64,000 nucleotides of DNA from contig CM028897.1 in NCBI GenBank assembly GCA_016801885.1, forward strand, positions 11,098,501-11,162,500, written 5' to 3'. Within the stretch, counting starts at the first letter, position 1. Each line of letters starts with the position of its first letter. Under the pieces are notes generated by a model, which saw only the letters and a list, made by a program, of their open reading frames with translations, was not told the origin of the DNA and did no database searches. Source of the stretch: Toxotes chatareus. Taxonomy: Eukaryota > Chordata > Actinopteri > Toxotidae. A program made the translations under genes and the position numbers. Shown piece after piece: positions 38,501-51,504 of the stretch.

Positions 38501-40224
38501 ATAATACGGTAATAATAACTGATCCCTTAAGTTTTCATCTAGTACCAGTTTGCATCAGTTTGTCTAAAACTAATAGCATTCATCAACCTTAGCTGTACTT
38601 TGTGTTTAGTGCCAGAACCAGCAAGTGTGTGCTAACACACTAAAATATTACAGCGAACATAATAGGCTTAAACATTATACTTACTAAACCTTAGCATGTT
38701 AGCACTGTTGCTTCAAGCATGTTTGTGTGCTGATGTTAGAATTAAGCTCAAAGCATTGATGTGCCAAAGTAAAGCCTCACACAGCTGCTGGCATACATGT
38801 AAACTCTTATTCATGCAACAACTTAACCTAAATAAAAGATTCTAAATTTTGCTAAATTATTGTGTAAATGTGGACATACCAAGCCAAAGAACAAGTGAAC
38901 AAGACAGTGACACTGAAAAGACATTTAATACTAACTTTCAGCACTTGAGAGTTTTTGACACTTATGCTAGGTACATAATTTGTGCACCCAAAGTTCTGAA
39001 GTACTGAAGTTTGATACCCTGCCTTTGTTCTGATATTCGCCTGATGCTAAACAGAACATTGTGGTTGCGGCTCTTTTGGTCGTTAATGAGAATCATACGC
39101 AGATTTATTCCTTTATAGATCTGAATTGATTTAAGCCGTGTTGACAATGTGTGATAAAACAGTTGGGTATTTTTATTTATTTATTTATTTATTATTATTT
39201 TTAAGTTAATATCATTGGATTTCAAATTTGTGTTATACTTGTTTCTGAAAATGGCAGCGCAACTGAGCATGACTACCAAGCATCTGAAACATTTTATCAT
39301 TCACCATTACTTCTTCACACAGCATTTTCCTCACTAGCTAAAACGGCACCACTGAAACCTCCCCAAGATTTTACAAGTGCCCCAAAATGGACCACAATGC
39401 ACCTCAAATTATTATAATTCCCACCATATGGAGTGTGAGTGTGGGCCTTTTCAAACCTTATAACACCACCTAGACCCAACTCCAGCCAAAACCCACCACC
39501 ATTAAAACATTCTACAGCTCAACACTACAGAGACCACTTCCTGGACTGTTACACCAATCAGCCCTGTTCGGCCTTTCTCACTAATGGCTTCAGGGCTGGA
39601 CACAGAATGAGGTGTCAGGAAAATCACCCTCACTCTGGAAAGCATTGGTCCATACATTAGAGTCCACTTTCACCATTTCAGCCATCAAAAATCCAGATTG
39701 ACATGGTAAATATTTGAATCTGGCCTCAAAGAAAATACTGAGATAAAATGTGCATACATACAGTGCTAAGTATGATTTGAAAGAACAGAACAGTATCACC
39801 TAAGAGATATAGCATATAAAAAAAACATAACAGCTCCTGAAGAAGGTAAAGCAAAGTATTGTTCATTATATGTACTGTATTTTTGTTTTGTTTGTATAAA
39901 TATTTAACCTGGATTACTATATATTCACCAGTACAGTGCATCATTAAAGGAATTAACATATAAATTCTGTTCAATACACATGCAAATTAAATATTGCCCA
40001 GTCAATATCCTGTCATGCTCCATCATCAATGTCTTTAAACATTTCTTTAATTTTCTTTCAACTGAAAGGATAGCGAAGATGGAGAAAATTGCACACAAAC
40101 TTCAGGAATCTAATTGTAAAATAAACTGCTATCTAGTCTTTTTTATAAACTGTAAAGGACAGTAAATAATTTTTATACACTACATTAGTGTTATCTAAAA
40201 AACATAATTTCAATATGCATTGAA

Positions 40225-40264
<40 letters not shown>

Positions 40265-42985
40265 CTACCTTCACCTGTTGTTATCCCCTCACGGCCTTAT
40301 TTACATAAATCTTTGTCTTTTTAAGGACCACTGTCATTTTCAGCAGTGCTGACATTTCTGCTTGCCCTTGTGCTGCTGCCCTTAAAGGATTTGTACTATA
40401 TTTTAATAGCTATCCAATCGGGCATGGCCTTTGGTGTCAAGACAGTAGGTCAACCAATCGACAATCTTTCAAAATATTGATGAGACCTGGAGTTTTTCCT
40501 CAAATAGAAATGCATAAATGATCTTTTCATAAATCATATATATAGAGAGAGACTATTTATTAGGATTCCAGGGTGTTACTCTGGTTCTTGGCTCCAAAGC
40601 TGTGTAACTGAGTTCATCTCTTTTACTGTAACATAACCACTGCCTCTTGTGCCACAAGACAACAAAAACAAATGTGTTCATTCTAACGTCATCAAGGAAT
40701 TGAAGATACAAAAAAAAGCTTTACTCATTCCAGGCCACGTCATCATGACAAAGCCGTGACAATCAGAACCATTGTGTCACGGAAAGCTGAGGTTTTTCTG
40801 TTTTCTGTGGTGGCTCTCAAGTCCCATATGAAACCCATCACCCTATGAAGTCCCCCTTAAAGCCATAAAACAACACAGAAAATCATTAAATCGTTGCTTC
40901 ATTTTGAATGCGCTATTTGTGGCTTTTCCATTCCCATAATGGGCTCATATGCACACATGCAAACGAGAGGACTGGACGGGGTGGAGAAGAAAGAGAGATG
41001 GAGACCCACTGAATCACTCAGATAAAAACAATGGAAAACACACACATGAATGAGGTCTAAGTTTGTCTCACAGAAGACAATGCTGTTGGAACAACACGTC
41101 TGCACTGCCACGTCTATGAAGTGTCTCCAGTATGCAGATCACCCCTGGCTTCATCCAATAACTGACAGCAAAGATCCAGTATATGACAGGGTATGACTCT
41201 CGTCCATCTGCTGAAATTGCTCACAGTTTGTGCTTATTTCTCCGTCCAACACATGTGGAACCAAGCGGACTATCACAACGCACAAATTATTGTCAGATAT
41301 GCTAATCTGAAACAGTGTGTCCCTGGTGACCGCTATGTTTTTATTAGTCGTTATGAAATTCTGAGTCTCTGCAGAATGATGAACATATTTCAGATTTGGC
41401 ACTTGAATAACTTTTCCACATTGATTATAGATGAAATGCAAGCAAGCAAAGGTCATAAGTGTCTGAATCTGAGAGTCAATAAAGTAATGAGACAATGTAG
41501 ATTAAGTGGTGCTATGCCAAGATTAAATTACTCATCTGGGGAAATATCTATATTCACATACGTTGTAGAAATATGATCCTGTTGACTTGAGAAGTGCAAA
41601 TGAAGCCGAGAACTTTGACAAGATAAAAAGTCAAAGCTCAGAGATGCTTTTCAGAGCCTGTCATTCACAGCAGCTTTGTACTGAATCAGGTGTGTGTGTG
41701 TGTGTGTGTGTGTTTGGTTCCAGATGTGGCAGTGACCTATCCCGCCGTTCACTGACAGTCAGGTGAGGAGGACTTGGTTGTTCCACATGGATAAGTTCTT
41801 TCTGTCCCCAACACTCACATATCACACACTGACACACACTAACACACTCACCGCTGCGCTCCATGACTTCCAGTGACTTCTCTGTTGGTCACTGCAGATG
41901 ACATCAAACAGATTTTCCCAATTTCTGAGATTCAGTAACAACAGGGGAATCATCTTTCAGTGATTTCACCCAGGATCATGTTGCTGCTGTTTCTATTGTT
42001 GTGTTAATCCTTCCAACTCTTCTCCACCTCAGCTTTCAGCTAAATTCACTTCTATGAAAAAATCTCCTGTGTTTAAAAAAATCACCAAAATGCCAGTATG
42101 TTTGTTGGATCACATGTATCACACATAATTGAACTAAGCCATGTGTCCTATAGCCATAATCACCTTGTATGTCATTTGTTATTTGTCAGCTTCATGTAAA
42201 TGCCACTGAAATAATGAACACTTGCAAATGCTGAGACATTTGTTCATAATAAGATCTATGCACAACAGAGTGGAGTTTTCTCCTTCTTCAGTTTTGCTTA
42301 TGATATGATTTATGATATGATTGGAACTGAAAGTAAATTAACTGCATACAGTAAACTAGCAATGCAGTAATTCTGATAACTGATCATTCAGTCATTTTAA
42401 AGGAAAAATGCTAAAGGATTATTGGTTGCAGCTTCTCAAACCTAAGAATTAGTTGCTTTTCTTTGTCATACATAACTGTGAGCTGAATATCTTTGGGTTG
42501 TATGTTTGGAATGTATGAATTTAATCAACTTTATGTAAAAAAAAAAAAAAAAAAAAAAAGCTAATTAATTGAGAAAACAATCATTAAATTGGTCAATCAT
42601 TTAAAGAAATCATTGCTTTCAGGCCTTATTATGAATCATCTAACCTTCACAGGCTATGTTGGTATTGCTTCTGTGGCACCACACTAACAAAGCGACAGCA
42701 CAGCAAGCTTTACAGCACCAGTCAGGCTAATTAAAACACACAGAAAGACACATAAAACATGCCCTGGAAACACCAGGTCTACCACAGGTATTTCCACATA
42801 AAGACGTCCTCTACAGTAAAGGAATAATCAGGAGAAGAGAAACTAGACGAGAGGGATAAAAAATGAATGAGAAAAATTTGTGAGATGGTTGAATAAAATG
42901 GGACAGAATGATGTGGGAAGAAGGATGGGTTACAAATGGGTTACAGCGGAGGAGAGAAGTGAAAAAGAGGGGTGATATGGGAACA

Positions 42986-43029
<44 letters not shown>

Positions 43030-44665
43030 TGTATGTGTTTGCGAAAGAAAAAGAGAGAGGAAGCTTAGCAGCATGCTAAAATTATCAGTGGTGAAAGTGT
43101 TTCCATATGTCCTTGCATTCTCAGTTAAAACACAGCTAAGGGGGATTAAGAAAAAAGAGAAGATTAAATTACACCTTAGCATCTCAAGTACCAAAGTGCT
43201 TGTTAATCAGTGGTTTTCAACCTGTCAGACTTCACTCTCTCCTTTAACGCTACACTCAGGTCCAAAATAGTATTCTGGCACTGATGATGAGCTTGTACTG
43301 AGCTTGGACCTTCTCTGGGAGCTCATAAAAACATCTGGAGATGATCAGGATTAGCTTCATCCAGACCTAAATCCTTCTTTAGGGCCTTAACTACACACAA
43401 ATGATAGCTCTGGTCAGCCTGGTCACCGCCAAATCAGCTGCTGTCACAGTGACAGTAGCTGATGAACGTTTCATCTGCCTCGTTGTATAGAACTGTAAAG
43501 CTGTGACATGTAAACCAAGGCCATAATATCTGCAGTGAGCTAATTGTATCAATCAGGTTTATATTGTTTATATTTTGAAATCAGAGTAAATACCATGATG
43601 TTTGTATGTCTGGCTTCTTCTCCAGAGCCATTCAGAACAAGTTGAGACAGTTATGTCATGTTGAAGTGTATAAATGGTGTTTGGATGACTGTCAAGATGA
43701 TGAACTACTCCTTGGGGACCTCACCGGCCTTTTGATCTACAGTGCAGTACACAAGCTGAATATTGGCTCAAGCTGATCTGAATACATCAGCCAGTCAGTG
43801 TCTGGCTGTCCCCTCTATTGACAGGAGGCGTCAGCAGTTCTGCACAGGTGAATGGATGTCAGCAGGGACATCACTGCTGCTCATCTGACCCTTCAGCCCG
43901 CTGCCATACATCATCCTGCATTGGCTGAGATGCCATTCAGAGCTTTATTGTCAAGATTTAAAAACTGTTCATATTCTTACTGGAACTCATGTCTGTGCTA
44001 TTCATTGGTGAATTTAAAATGAATATATCATTGTTTATACGAGATTAAAGCTCAAATTTGTACTGTATTGTGGCTACAATATTATTAAAACATGCTCATA
44101 AATCCATTACAGGTGTAAAAAGGTGTATTTCTCACCTGTACCATTCCAGCCCTTTGTCATAAAACCTGTCGAAGAAGTGAGGCTCAGCGCCGACCGCTCT
44201 CACGTCCGGGTGGATGCGGAGAAACTCCAGCAGTGCGCGGGTTCCTCCTTTCTTCACGCCGATTATTATCGCCTGCGGAAACCTTTTGGTCCCGAAAGTG
44301 TTGGACACTGGGATGCCGTTGCCCGGGGCGCTCTCCTTTGCGCCTTCTGATACGTGCTGAAGCAGCTGTCCGGGCGCGTCCAGCTCCTCTGCGTCCGCCG
44401 ACGCTGTGCTGTTTCGGTGAGACGGTGCGTCGAGGAGGAGACGCGGCGATGGTCGCAGGTCTTCCAAAATGCGGCGACGATCGTCCAAAATGTCATAGTC
44501 CCTGTCTAAAGCTTGTTGACTGTATACAGCTCTTGGGGCCGAATCGCAAAATCCGGTGAGGCAGTAAAAGAAGTAGGTGAAGATCAGGACCATGGTAAAA
44601 AACATCGAGACTTTGGACAGCACCTTTCCAAAGTTGAACCTGACTCTGCATCCGCTACATCCCAT
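32564..44665 (-). CDS. hs3st6: HS3ST6, heparan sulfate glucosamine 3-O-sulfotransferase
   Basis: Two exons (44136-44665 and 32564-33182) joined across a 10.95-kb intron give 382 residues. It is a type II Golgi membrane enzyme that moves sulfate from PAPS to the 3-OH of glucosamine in heparan sulfate. A short basic cytosolic tail is followed by a membrane anchor at about residues 20-39, then a variable stem to about 125. The sulfotransferase domain has the 5'-phosphosulfate loop GVKKGGTRALLEF (K138-R143), the catalytic Glu161 in EPHFFD, and the 3'-phosphate site R220/S228 in RDPVTRAVSDY. FPCLKK and RCLGKSKGR supply the disulfide pair. The end YQMSGQDFGWD is close to human HS3ST6. The ATG at 44663 was chosen; the frame is open upstream but has no ATG. 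The exon junction splits Arg177, as usual in this family. Confidence 0.93.
35286..35465 (+). repeat. Palindromic MITE-like repeat, partial copy 1
   Basis: Begins TTAAAGGAGTAGTGTGACAT and includes GGCTTAGTTTAGGAACTGG, AACAAAATCCACTTCCAGCA and CCCCTAAAGCTTAACACG, which align by eye with the copies at 49950 and 51505. The right half is missing. Confidence 0.6.
37190..37375 (+). repeat. Palindromic MITE-like repeat, partial copy 2
   Basis: Begins TTTAAAAGGAATAGTTTAGC, then CCTTAGCATAAAGACTGTAA and AACATAATCCACCCTAGCAG. Only the left half is recognisable. Confidence 0.55.
38119..38146 (+). other. G-rich tract with quadruplex potential
   Basis: Four to five runs of three to six G separated by T or TA (GTGGGTGGGGGGTAGGG, then two more GGTAGGGGG-type units). 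It matches the G3+N1-7 pattern for an intramolecular G-quadruplex. Intronic in HS3ST6, on the strand opposite its mRNA. Confidence 0.6.
38465..38830 (+). repeat. Dispersed teleost repeat, second copy
   Basis: ACATTCATGTCCCCCCTCAT, TAAATTGTAATAATACGG, GATCCCTTAAGTTTTCATC, AGCTGTACTTTGTGTTTAGT and CCTCACACAGCTGCTGGCAT are typical of this repeat. It shares the AGCTGTACTTTGTG block with 26463-26920. Confidence 0.6.
40231..40261. repeat. (AT)n microsatellite
   Basis: About 15 TA units preceded by GTGTG. Confidence 0.9.
41691..41713 (+). repeat. (GT)n microsatellite
   Basis: About 11 TG units. Confidence 0.9.
42415..42640 (+). repeat. Dispersed fish repeat fragment (GGTTGCAGCTTCTCAAA type)
   Basis: GGTTGCAGCTTCTCAAACC, then TTGCTTTTCTTTGTCATA and CTGAATATCTTTGGGTTG, an A-run at 42537-42559 and GTCAATCATTTAAAG form a decayed copy of a common teleost repeat related to the fragment at 17828-17945. 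Confidence 0.5.
42989..43028 (+). repeat. (GT)n microsatellite
   Basis: About 20 GT units in a purine-rich setting (GAGG and GAAAG tracts on both sides). Confidence 0.95.
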
Positions 44666-45710
44666 GAGTTGATCTCCTGCTCGATGCCAAAGGGCCAAAA
44701 CGGTGACAGCATGCTTCTTCTTCTTCCTACATGGACACGGTTAAATTTATCTCTCAGAACCTGTTGCGTAAAAGTGAAGCATCACACGGAGATCTCCTCT
44801 CAGCAGCGGAATGGCACAGTGGATTTATCAAAAATAATCTTCATAGTCTTTGTCTGTCTTTTTTTCCAGGAAAGACTGGTCTAAATTAACCCTTTTCAGT
44901 CGAGAAAGTTTTGTCATTTAACACGACTCGTATGTTTGCAGTCAGATGAGACTTCCAGCCTGATGCATCTGTGTGCTCTGATGTATCCTAATCCCGCATT
45001 CAAGGTTTCTCCTCTGCTTCTCCTCTGCTTCTCCTACGCCCTTTTTTTTTAATGAAGTCTCCACCCTTCCCTCCTCAAGCTATAGCATGAACAGGGGTAA
45101 ACATGGACTCTTAAACTATGTTTTCATCTCCACATGGCAAAATCATTCATGTCTTTTTATTTCTAATGTAATTATCATATGAAACCACTTGATGTATGTT
45201 TAAAACCCTAATGAGAAAACTTTACCTCTGTTGATTTCCGGTGACTTTAAAGTGTCTAAAGAGATTTGCATAAATTTGAATTTCTTTTGGTCTTTTTGTA
45301 ACAAAATGTTACACAGAAAAGCAACAGAAATTGTCCTTTCTGTCTAACATTTTGACATGAAAAAAAAAAAAATCAAAAGCGCTTTGTTATGAGCTGCAGG
45401 CATATCAGTGTTTTACAAATGTAAACTGACCCCACAGAGGAAAATCCTTCTTGCCCCTTTGAACCCTATATGATAGATGTCTCAGTCAGCCCTGTGAATA
45501 AAAGAAGCCCTGAGGATGTCTATCCAAAACCTCTTGTACTCTCCCTGCACCCTGGGACTCAACACTGAACCAACACATAGCCAACATAGTGACAAGTCCC
45601 CCTACACAAAACCTCCAAAACAATAGACCTGAAGCGAGGAGGGGGGCCCCTTGCGACTTCTCTGTCTCCCTCCCATAAATACAGTATCTGAGGATGAGCG
45701 TGTCACCTTT

Positions 45711-45803
45711 GGGGCTGTACAGGAAGGATTGGTAAAGCTGGAGCAGGTATTGAGTTTCTTCTGGCAATGAGATGGAGTCCAGACTTTGAACCTGACTAAC
45801 ACA
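45711..45803 (-). pseudogene. Exon-like stretch, unidentified
   Basis: Between a plausible acceptor (TGTTAGTCAG) and donor (AAAG|GTGACA) on the minus strand the frame reads VQSLDSISLPEETQYLLQLY followed by QSFLYSPK, which looks like real protein. The open frame around it covers 45486-45950. No flanking exons were found and the family was not recognised, so an orphan exon or chance are both possible. Confidence 0.2.
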
Positions 45804-46064
45804 CCAAGGGTGGCTGTCTGAATGGTGGAAGGGACGGGGAGGAGAGGTAAAGAGAGGTGAGAAAGAGGTGCTCACACTCTCACTCACACATTCAGCCCTG
45901 GGGCTCACTATGTTTCTGACAGAGATAATAAATGAATTTGGCAAACTCACTGTGTTGGCTAATTGAGGATTTTATATTTAATCTTTTTTTCAGCTCTCTA
46001 TCCCTAGAGAAAACAGGGATTGACTGAATAAAAAAAAAAGTTGCACATTTTATTTATTTATTTT

Positions 46065-46342
46065 GTTGAAAGTTAGCAGCCAGCTAACTTAGCGCAAAGA
46101 CTGGAAACAAGAGGAAAGCAGGCTGGCTCTGTCTAGAGGTAATAAAGCTCACATAACCCCCCCGTAAAATGATAATTGGTCATTTACACTTCAGTTTTTT
46201 ATACAGATTAAGCTAACAAGATGCAACATGTTAAGAAGTCAGCTTTAGAGGTGCTGGAAAATGGAAAGCTTAGTCTTTGTGCTAAGATAAGTTCGCTGGC
46301 TGCAAATATGAGTCCCGAGATTTCCAACTTTTCCTTTAAGGA
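46065..46342. repeat. Palindromic MITE-like repeat, copy 3
   Basis: The two ends are inverted repeats: GCAGCCAGCTAACTTAGCGC then AAAGACT on the left, and AGTCTTTGTGCTAAGATAAG then TTCGCTGGCTGC on the right. Between them are GGCTGGCTCTGTCTAGAGGT and AGCTTTAGAGGTGCTGGAAA. It closes with ACTTTTCCTTTAAGG. No coding capacity. Confidence 0.75.
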
Positions 46343-48524
46343 ATGTATAAACGTTTAAAGTTAAGTATCACAAAGCCTGTTAATACAGTTTCCACCTTCT
46401 GAGATATAAAAGCAGTTTGGGAAAAAAAAAAAAACACAGTGCTTAAACAAAGGTCTCTGCGGATACTGACATGACCCAGGCAAATATAGAATAATGATAT
46501 GTTTTGAAGTACAAACAGCCATTGTAAATCCATCCAAAGAGAGGCCAGCCTGGCACTGAGGAATTCACAGCTTTGAAAATGACTGTCTGCTGGCTAGCAG
46601 CAGATTCAGTCAGAATGAGGTCAGGATCCAGGCTTTGCTTTCATCAGACATTTTATTTGCTTTTCCCTCATGCTAATTGCTCTAGTTGGAGTTATACTGA
46701 CAGTTTTGGACCCAGAAATATAAACAGTGAGATTAAAGAAACAAACAGGCAGCAGCGGTGTTGAGGAAACAAATACGACATACAAGTTGTGAACTGTGTC
46801 TTCATGTTAAGGATCGAGGGTGGATAATATATCTCTCTGTTGATGTGTTTGTGTGCATATGTCTCTCTGTCTTTGTGTATGTTACTGTGTGCTCACATTC
46901 ATGTGTAGGCATTTATGCATGCATGCATGCGGTCCAGACTACATATCCAACTGTCGCGCCCGCAGGTGTGCGCTGCTGCTGCATCCCTGTGTATACCACT
47001 GATAGAGATTTCCATAGCCAGAGGCCTGCTGATGGCGCGTACATGTGTCAGCCATTACAGCAAATTACAAATCCTCCCGAGCAAAAGCAAAATGTTCCAC
47101 TCTCATTTTGTTATTTCCAGTATGAGGAAGAAGCTGTCGGTCATTTGCGATAGCCGCAAGATACCCGTCAGAGTCCTTAAAGCTATCATGACAGATCTTT
47201 GAAACCACAGCCCAGGAGATACTCATTAAGCGGTGCAGAGGCATGGCTGCAGTTTCCTACAAATGGAACCTGATGCTTTTTTGTGTCTGGAATGAATATC
47301 AATGAGATATTTTCTAATAATAAACTCCAGATTGAAGATGTACTGTATAAGAGCTCTAGTTCAACTAGTTTCCTTTGCAGTGATGTGGTTATTAGATTAA
47401 AGTGGGATTATCCCAAAACAATTCAGTTTAATGCTCATATTGTGGCATCTGTAGAGCAGCTCCTTTAAAAAATAAAAGAGAAAAAAAAGTTGCACACACT
47501 CTCCGCAATGTGTCAGATGCTCGATCACTGAGCCCTCAGGTTGTGAGGATCAGTGAATACAAAAGCCAACAACAAAGCAACAGTGAAGCCCCACCCTTCT
47601 CCTGGAGCCTTCCCAACTTTCATCCGCAAATGCAAGCAAAGTCAGTTAAGAATGATGGCTAGAAGAACAGACAGAGGAGGGAACAAAGTCACTGTGATCT
47701 CTCCGTCCATACACAGTTTTCTGCCCCCACATCTTCCTCTTCCCCTCCACCCTCCATCCCTTGTGTCCCGCCATCTTCACACAGGTGCATCAATCTTTTT
47801 TTGCCTCCAGCAGAACTTTCAGACTCGTGGACTTGCCCTGCAGCGTTATAGAGACATCACTGAAAGGATGACTGTACTTAAGACCTGAGAGGAGAGATGT
47901 TTGCAGCTTACGCAACACTCTCAACTGCCTTGAAAGCATTAAACAGCATTAGACCCACATAATGCTTTGAGTTCAACATGGGAGTAATTTATATCTGAGG
48001 AAGAGTTTGCTGCAATTCATTCCAGCTTCATGAGGGTTAGATTTGGGCAGTACCCAAAGCCAGGAGGTTCAATTACGTAAATGATATACATGTATAGAGA
48101 TGTGAGCCCACAGATATTTTTCACATAAACAAAAGTGCATGCAAGCCGTCCTCGACCGCTAGAAAGCAGCTGCACAGGAACAATTTTCAATGTGTCTTTC
48201 ATCTTGGCCATAAAAACTAAAATACCTTTCCAGGAAGCAAGTCTGTACAGGAGCTCCGTGTTTTTTCAAACTGTTATTTACCTTCTCTGGGTGCTTTATT
48301 GTAGCACTAGAATCAGGCAAGGGGGAATCTAAAGAGTACAGAGGGAATTAAACTAAATGACAATCATGTCATCACACAAGCCACAGACCATTTGAAAAAT
48401 GCCTTCTTTTCTAATCCACAGCTCTGCGGTGAAAAGTGGGATCTGGCGGTTGGCTCCTAAGTGATATTGGGTGTGTTGGGAAGGGTGGAGGCGCTGGGAG
48501 AGAAGGGTGTGAGGGGAACTTGTG

Positions 48525-48557
<33 letters not shown>

Positions 48558-48558
48558 C
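48525..48558 (+). repeat. Compound (AT)n(GT)n microsatellite
   Basis: GTGTATATATATATATATAT runs directly into GTGTGTGTGTGTG. Confidence 0.9.
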
Positions 48559-49949
48559 TATATGTGTTTGTGTCTGTATGACAGAAGACGAGTGTGAGTG
48601 AGAGAGAAATGGAGTGATAGAGAGGTTTAAAAAGAGACAACTGTGATTAGTTCAGTATACAGTTTCATGCCTGCCAGCTGACTTTGGAGGATCCACTCAA
48701 GACGTGTGGCTGCAAATCTGACAGAGCTGTGAAGGTGAGACATTTTGAACTGCAGTATGTGTCTGACAAATATTAAGTGTGCAGGTATGCGTGCAGAGAC
48801 TTTAATTCCTTCAGGGTCTTATGCATGCATCCGTGTGTCTGCGGAAGCCTACTGTTCCACCCTGCGTGCTCGTGTACCACTTGTGGTACCCAATCCCAAA
48901 TTGTCACTTACTGAAATGTTTGTGGGCTGCTCTGTGTGGCTTTCTTTCATTGAAAGGCCTCGTCCTTTTAAATGTTGATTGCCATGACGTCAGCTGCAAA
49001 CCGCAGCCCTTGCCTTTTATGTGTCACTGTCACCATCTATTTCCGCCCAGTGTGTGAAAAACAACTTTCTTTCCATATTTGCAATTCACTGACACGGACG
49101 TTTGGATCGAACACTGCGCTACTGTTAGTGGGCCAGAACCGCCACCCAAATAGATGTGCTTGTTAATTTTCACTCACTCATTTGAAACAATTGGAATGAT
49201 TAAACATATGTGTGAATGAACAACTGGGTGAATGTTTCCTTATAATCACTGGCTATGTGCTCATTTATGTAAACAAATAAAACCTGGACAGTCTCACACA
49301 AATAAAAATACAAATAGTCATCAGATGAGTGTTAACAGACTGTAATTGCTGGTGTAAAACCACAGCTGTTTGTCTCTGGGCTTTCTGGAGTTTCCCATGT
49401 TTTTCGAATTCCAACCTGTCACATCGACTGTGAGAAAAGAGAGCTGTCATCTACTGAAAAAAAAAGTTGTCCATTGCCTCACTGTTGAGTCAGGTCTGCT
49501 AAAATAGTATTACCTGTCCTGTGAGTTCCTGCAGGCCAGAGGGAGTGTGCGCATGTGTGTCAAAACTGTTTCATGCTGTAGAAACGGGAGACGGACTTCT
49601 ACCCTGTGGGGGCAGTCTGCATTTCACAGGAATGTGAAATCATGTGCGTCTCAAACAAGCAAACCATCAGCTTACGGTGCTGATGGTTGTTTTGGCCAAA
49701 GGGGACAGGAGTGTACCAAATACGTGACCTACCAGGGGGAAAAAAGGCCAGTTACGAGATAAATAAGATGTTAAAATGGGGCATTTCTCTAAAGAGACTG
49801 ACATGTTGTTTAGTTTTAATCATTTGAATTATAAACTGTAAAATGTTCAAATTGCTTGGACACATACGTTAAGCATTATGTGCTTTTATCAGCATTCAGA
49901 GCTTGATTTTAACCAGATACAATAAGAAGAGTTGACTGGGATATAAGAA

Positions 49950-50460
49950 AGTTAAAGTAATAGTTCGACACAGACAAATACACTTATTTGCTTTCTTGCT
50001 GTTTTAGATGAAAAGTTTGATGCGACTCCCGTACCTGCACACTAAATGTGTAGCTACAACCAGCAGCCAGTTAGCTTAGCTTAACACAGAGACTAAGCCA
50101 AAAAAGGGGTAAACGATCTGTAAAAGGTAATAAAATCCGCCCTACCAGCACTTCTAAGGCTCACCAATTAGCAAGAAGTTTTACAGTACATGTGGCCAGC
50201 TATTTCTTGGTCATTAAACAGTGACTTGTCAGTTTTACAGTTTGGTTTTGTACAAATTAAACAAATGAGGTATAGCTAACGTGCTAGTTACTGCAGCTTT
50301 GGAGGTGCTGGAAGGTGGATTTTGTTAACTTTAGACAGAGCCAGACTAGCTGTCTCACCCTGTTTTCAGGCTTTATGCTAAGCTAATTGGCTGTAGCGTA
50401 CCAAGTCAAAGCTCTCATCTAATACTGAGAAAGAAATGTTAAACTGTTTCTTTAGCTTAT
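49950..50460. repeat. Palindromic MITE-like repeat, copy 4 (near full length)
   Basis: Opens TTAAAGTAATAGTTCGACAC and closes TGTTAAACTGTTTCTTTAGC, imperfect inverted ends. Inside, CAGCCAGTTAGCTTAGCTTA on the left faces GCTAAGCTAATTGGCTG on the right. Inner blocks: AATAAAATCCGCCCTACCAG, AGCACTTCTAAGGCTCACCA and GGAGGTGCTGGAAGGTGGAT. About 510 bases and non-coding. Confidence 0.75.
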
Positions 50461-51504
50461 TGTGCAAAGATTTGGCTCAAGACAAATCAGCCCAGGTTTG
50501 TGGTATAACCTTTAAAACACCACCACCAACACACAAAGCTGTCACGTTGGGTTGTCTGTGAGCTTCATGCTTGTGGGAAAGTATTTTGAGTCTTCTTTAA
50601 AAAAAAAAATAAAACCACAAAAAAAAAAAAACCTTACCAACATACACACTGTCACGCACACTGACACACAAACCTTCCTCTCCTTCCTGTAGCTCTCATC
50701 TGGTCTCACTTTAGGTTTTGAGGTCTATGTTTCATGGGGACACAACAGAGCTGCTGGTCCAAATGACATTCGGAAGGGTTTTCTGCGGACTTCCCCAAAA
50801 TACATTTAAAATTAATTTGGATTCAGTTTTGACCAAGCAGTCATTCACTTTTCTGCAATAACTGTTACAGATGCATAAGAAAGAAAACACAAAGTACACT
50901 CTGTGTCTTTACTGTATCTTTAGTATTGGCGTAACACTGTGTTCCCCACACAAATCCGGGACACTGACAAGCCAAAAGGGAGAGGCTGAGGGATCAAGAG
51001 AAACAATTACTGCGGAGTGACTGACAGGTGAGATTAGGGTGTGTTTGCTTTTCTGGCACAAAAGTAAAAGAATAAAGTGCAAATGTGGAGAATTAAAGTT
51101 TGTGTGGGCCAAATATTGATGCTGAAGAAATATTAATCATGTTTTCAAGGATCATTTTTTGAAATATAAAAGCCACTGATGAGTGATAACTCTAGAAAGA
51201 TTGTTGGCTCTAATGTTGCATACTTTGAGGAGTTGTTGGAAAAAGGTAAAATCAGTTTGTGTTTGTGCCTGTGTGTGTCTATGTGTTGCACAATTGGTGC
51301 TGAGGGGCATAAAGCTGTACAAGTATGTGGAATTCCCCTCATTCATGCAATGAGGGGATCCAGATGTGATCACGCAAACAAATACACACGTTAAATACTT
51401 TATTTAAATCCAGTAATTATTATTGTTTTGGGCAAAATACAATATTACAGATGCTAGGTGTGCTTTAAAAATAATAGTTACACACTTATTCGCTTTGTGG
51501 TGGA

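Larger units (their letters stand above)
33183..44135 (-). other. Long intron of HS3ST6
   Basis: Nearly 11 kb with no gene recognised on either strand. It contains two palindromic MITE-like fragments (35286-35465 and 37190-37375), a dispersed repeat (38465-38830), a G-rich tract (38119-38146), (AT)n at 40231, and (GT)n at 41691 and 42989. Confidence 0.7.

Noticed and set aside
41193..41576. 127-codon forward frame in the HS3ST6 intron
   Set aside because: No recognisable domain, AT-rich codon use, and overlapped by a similar-length frame on the other strand; looks like chance.
42811..43270. Frames of 120-127 codons around a GT repeat
   Set aside because: Their length comes from the microsatellite, read as Thr-His or Val-Cys repeats.
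44666..44698. Upstream extension of HS3ST6 from a TTG at 44698
   Set aside because: The open frame begins with TTG; the first ATG (44663-44665) is the credible start and is followed by the expected tail and membrane anchor.
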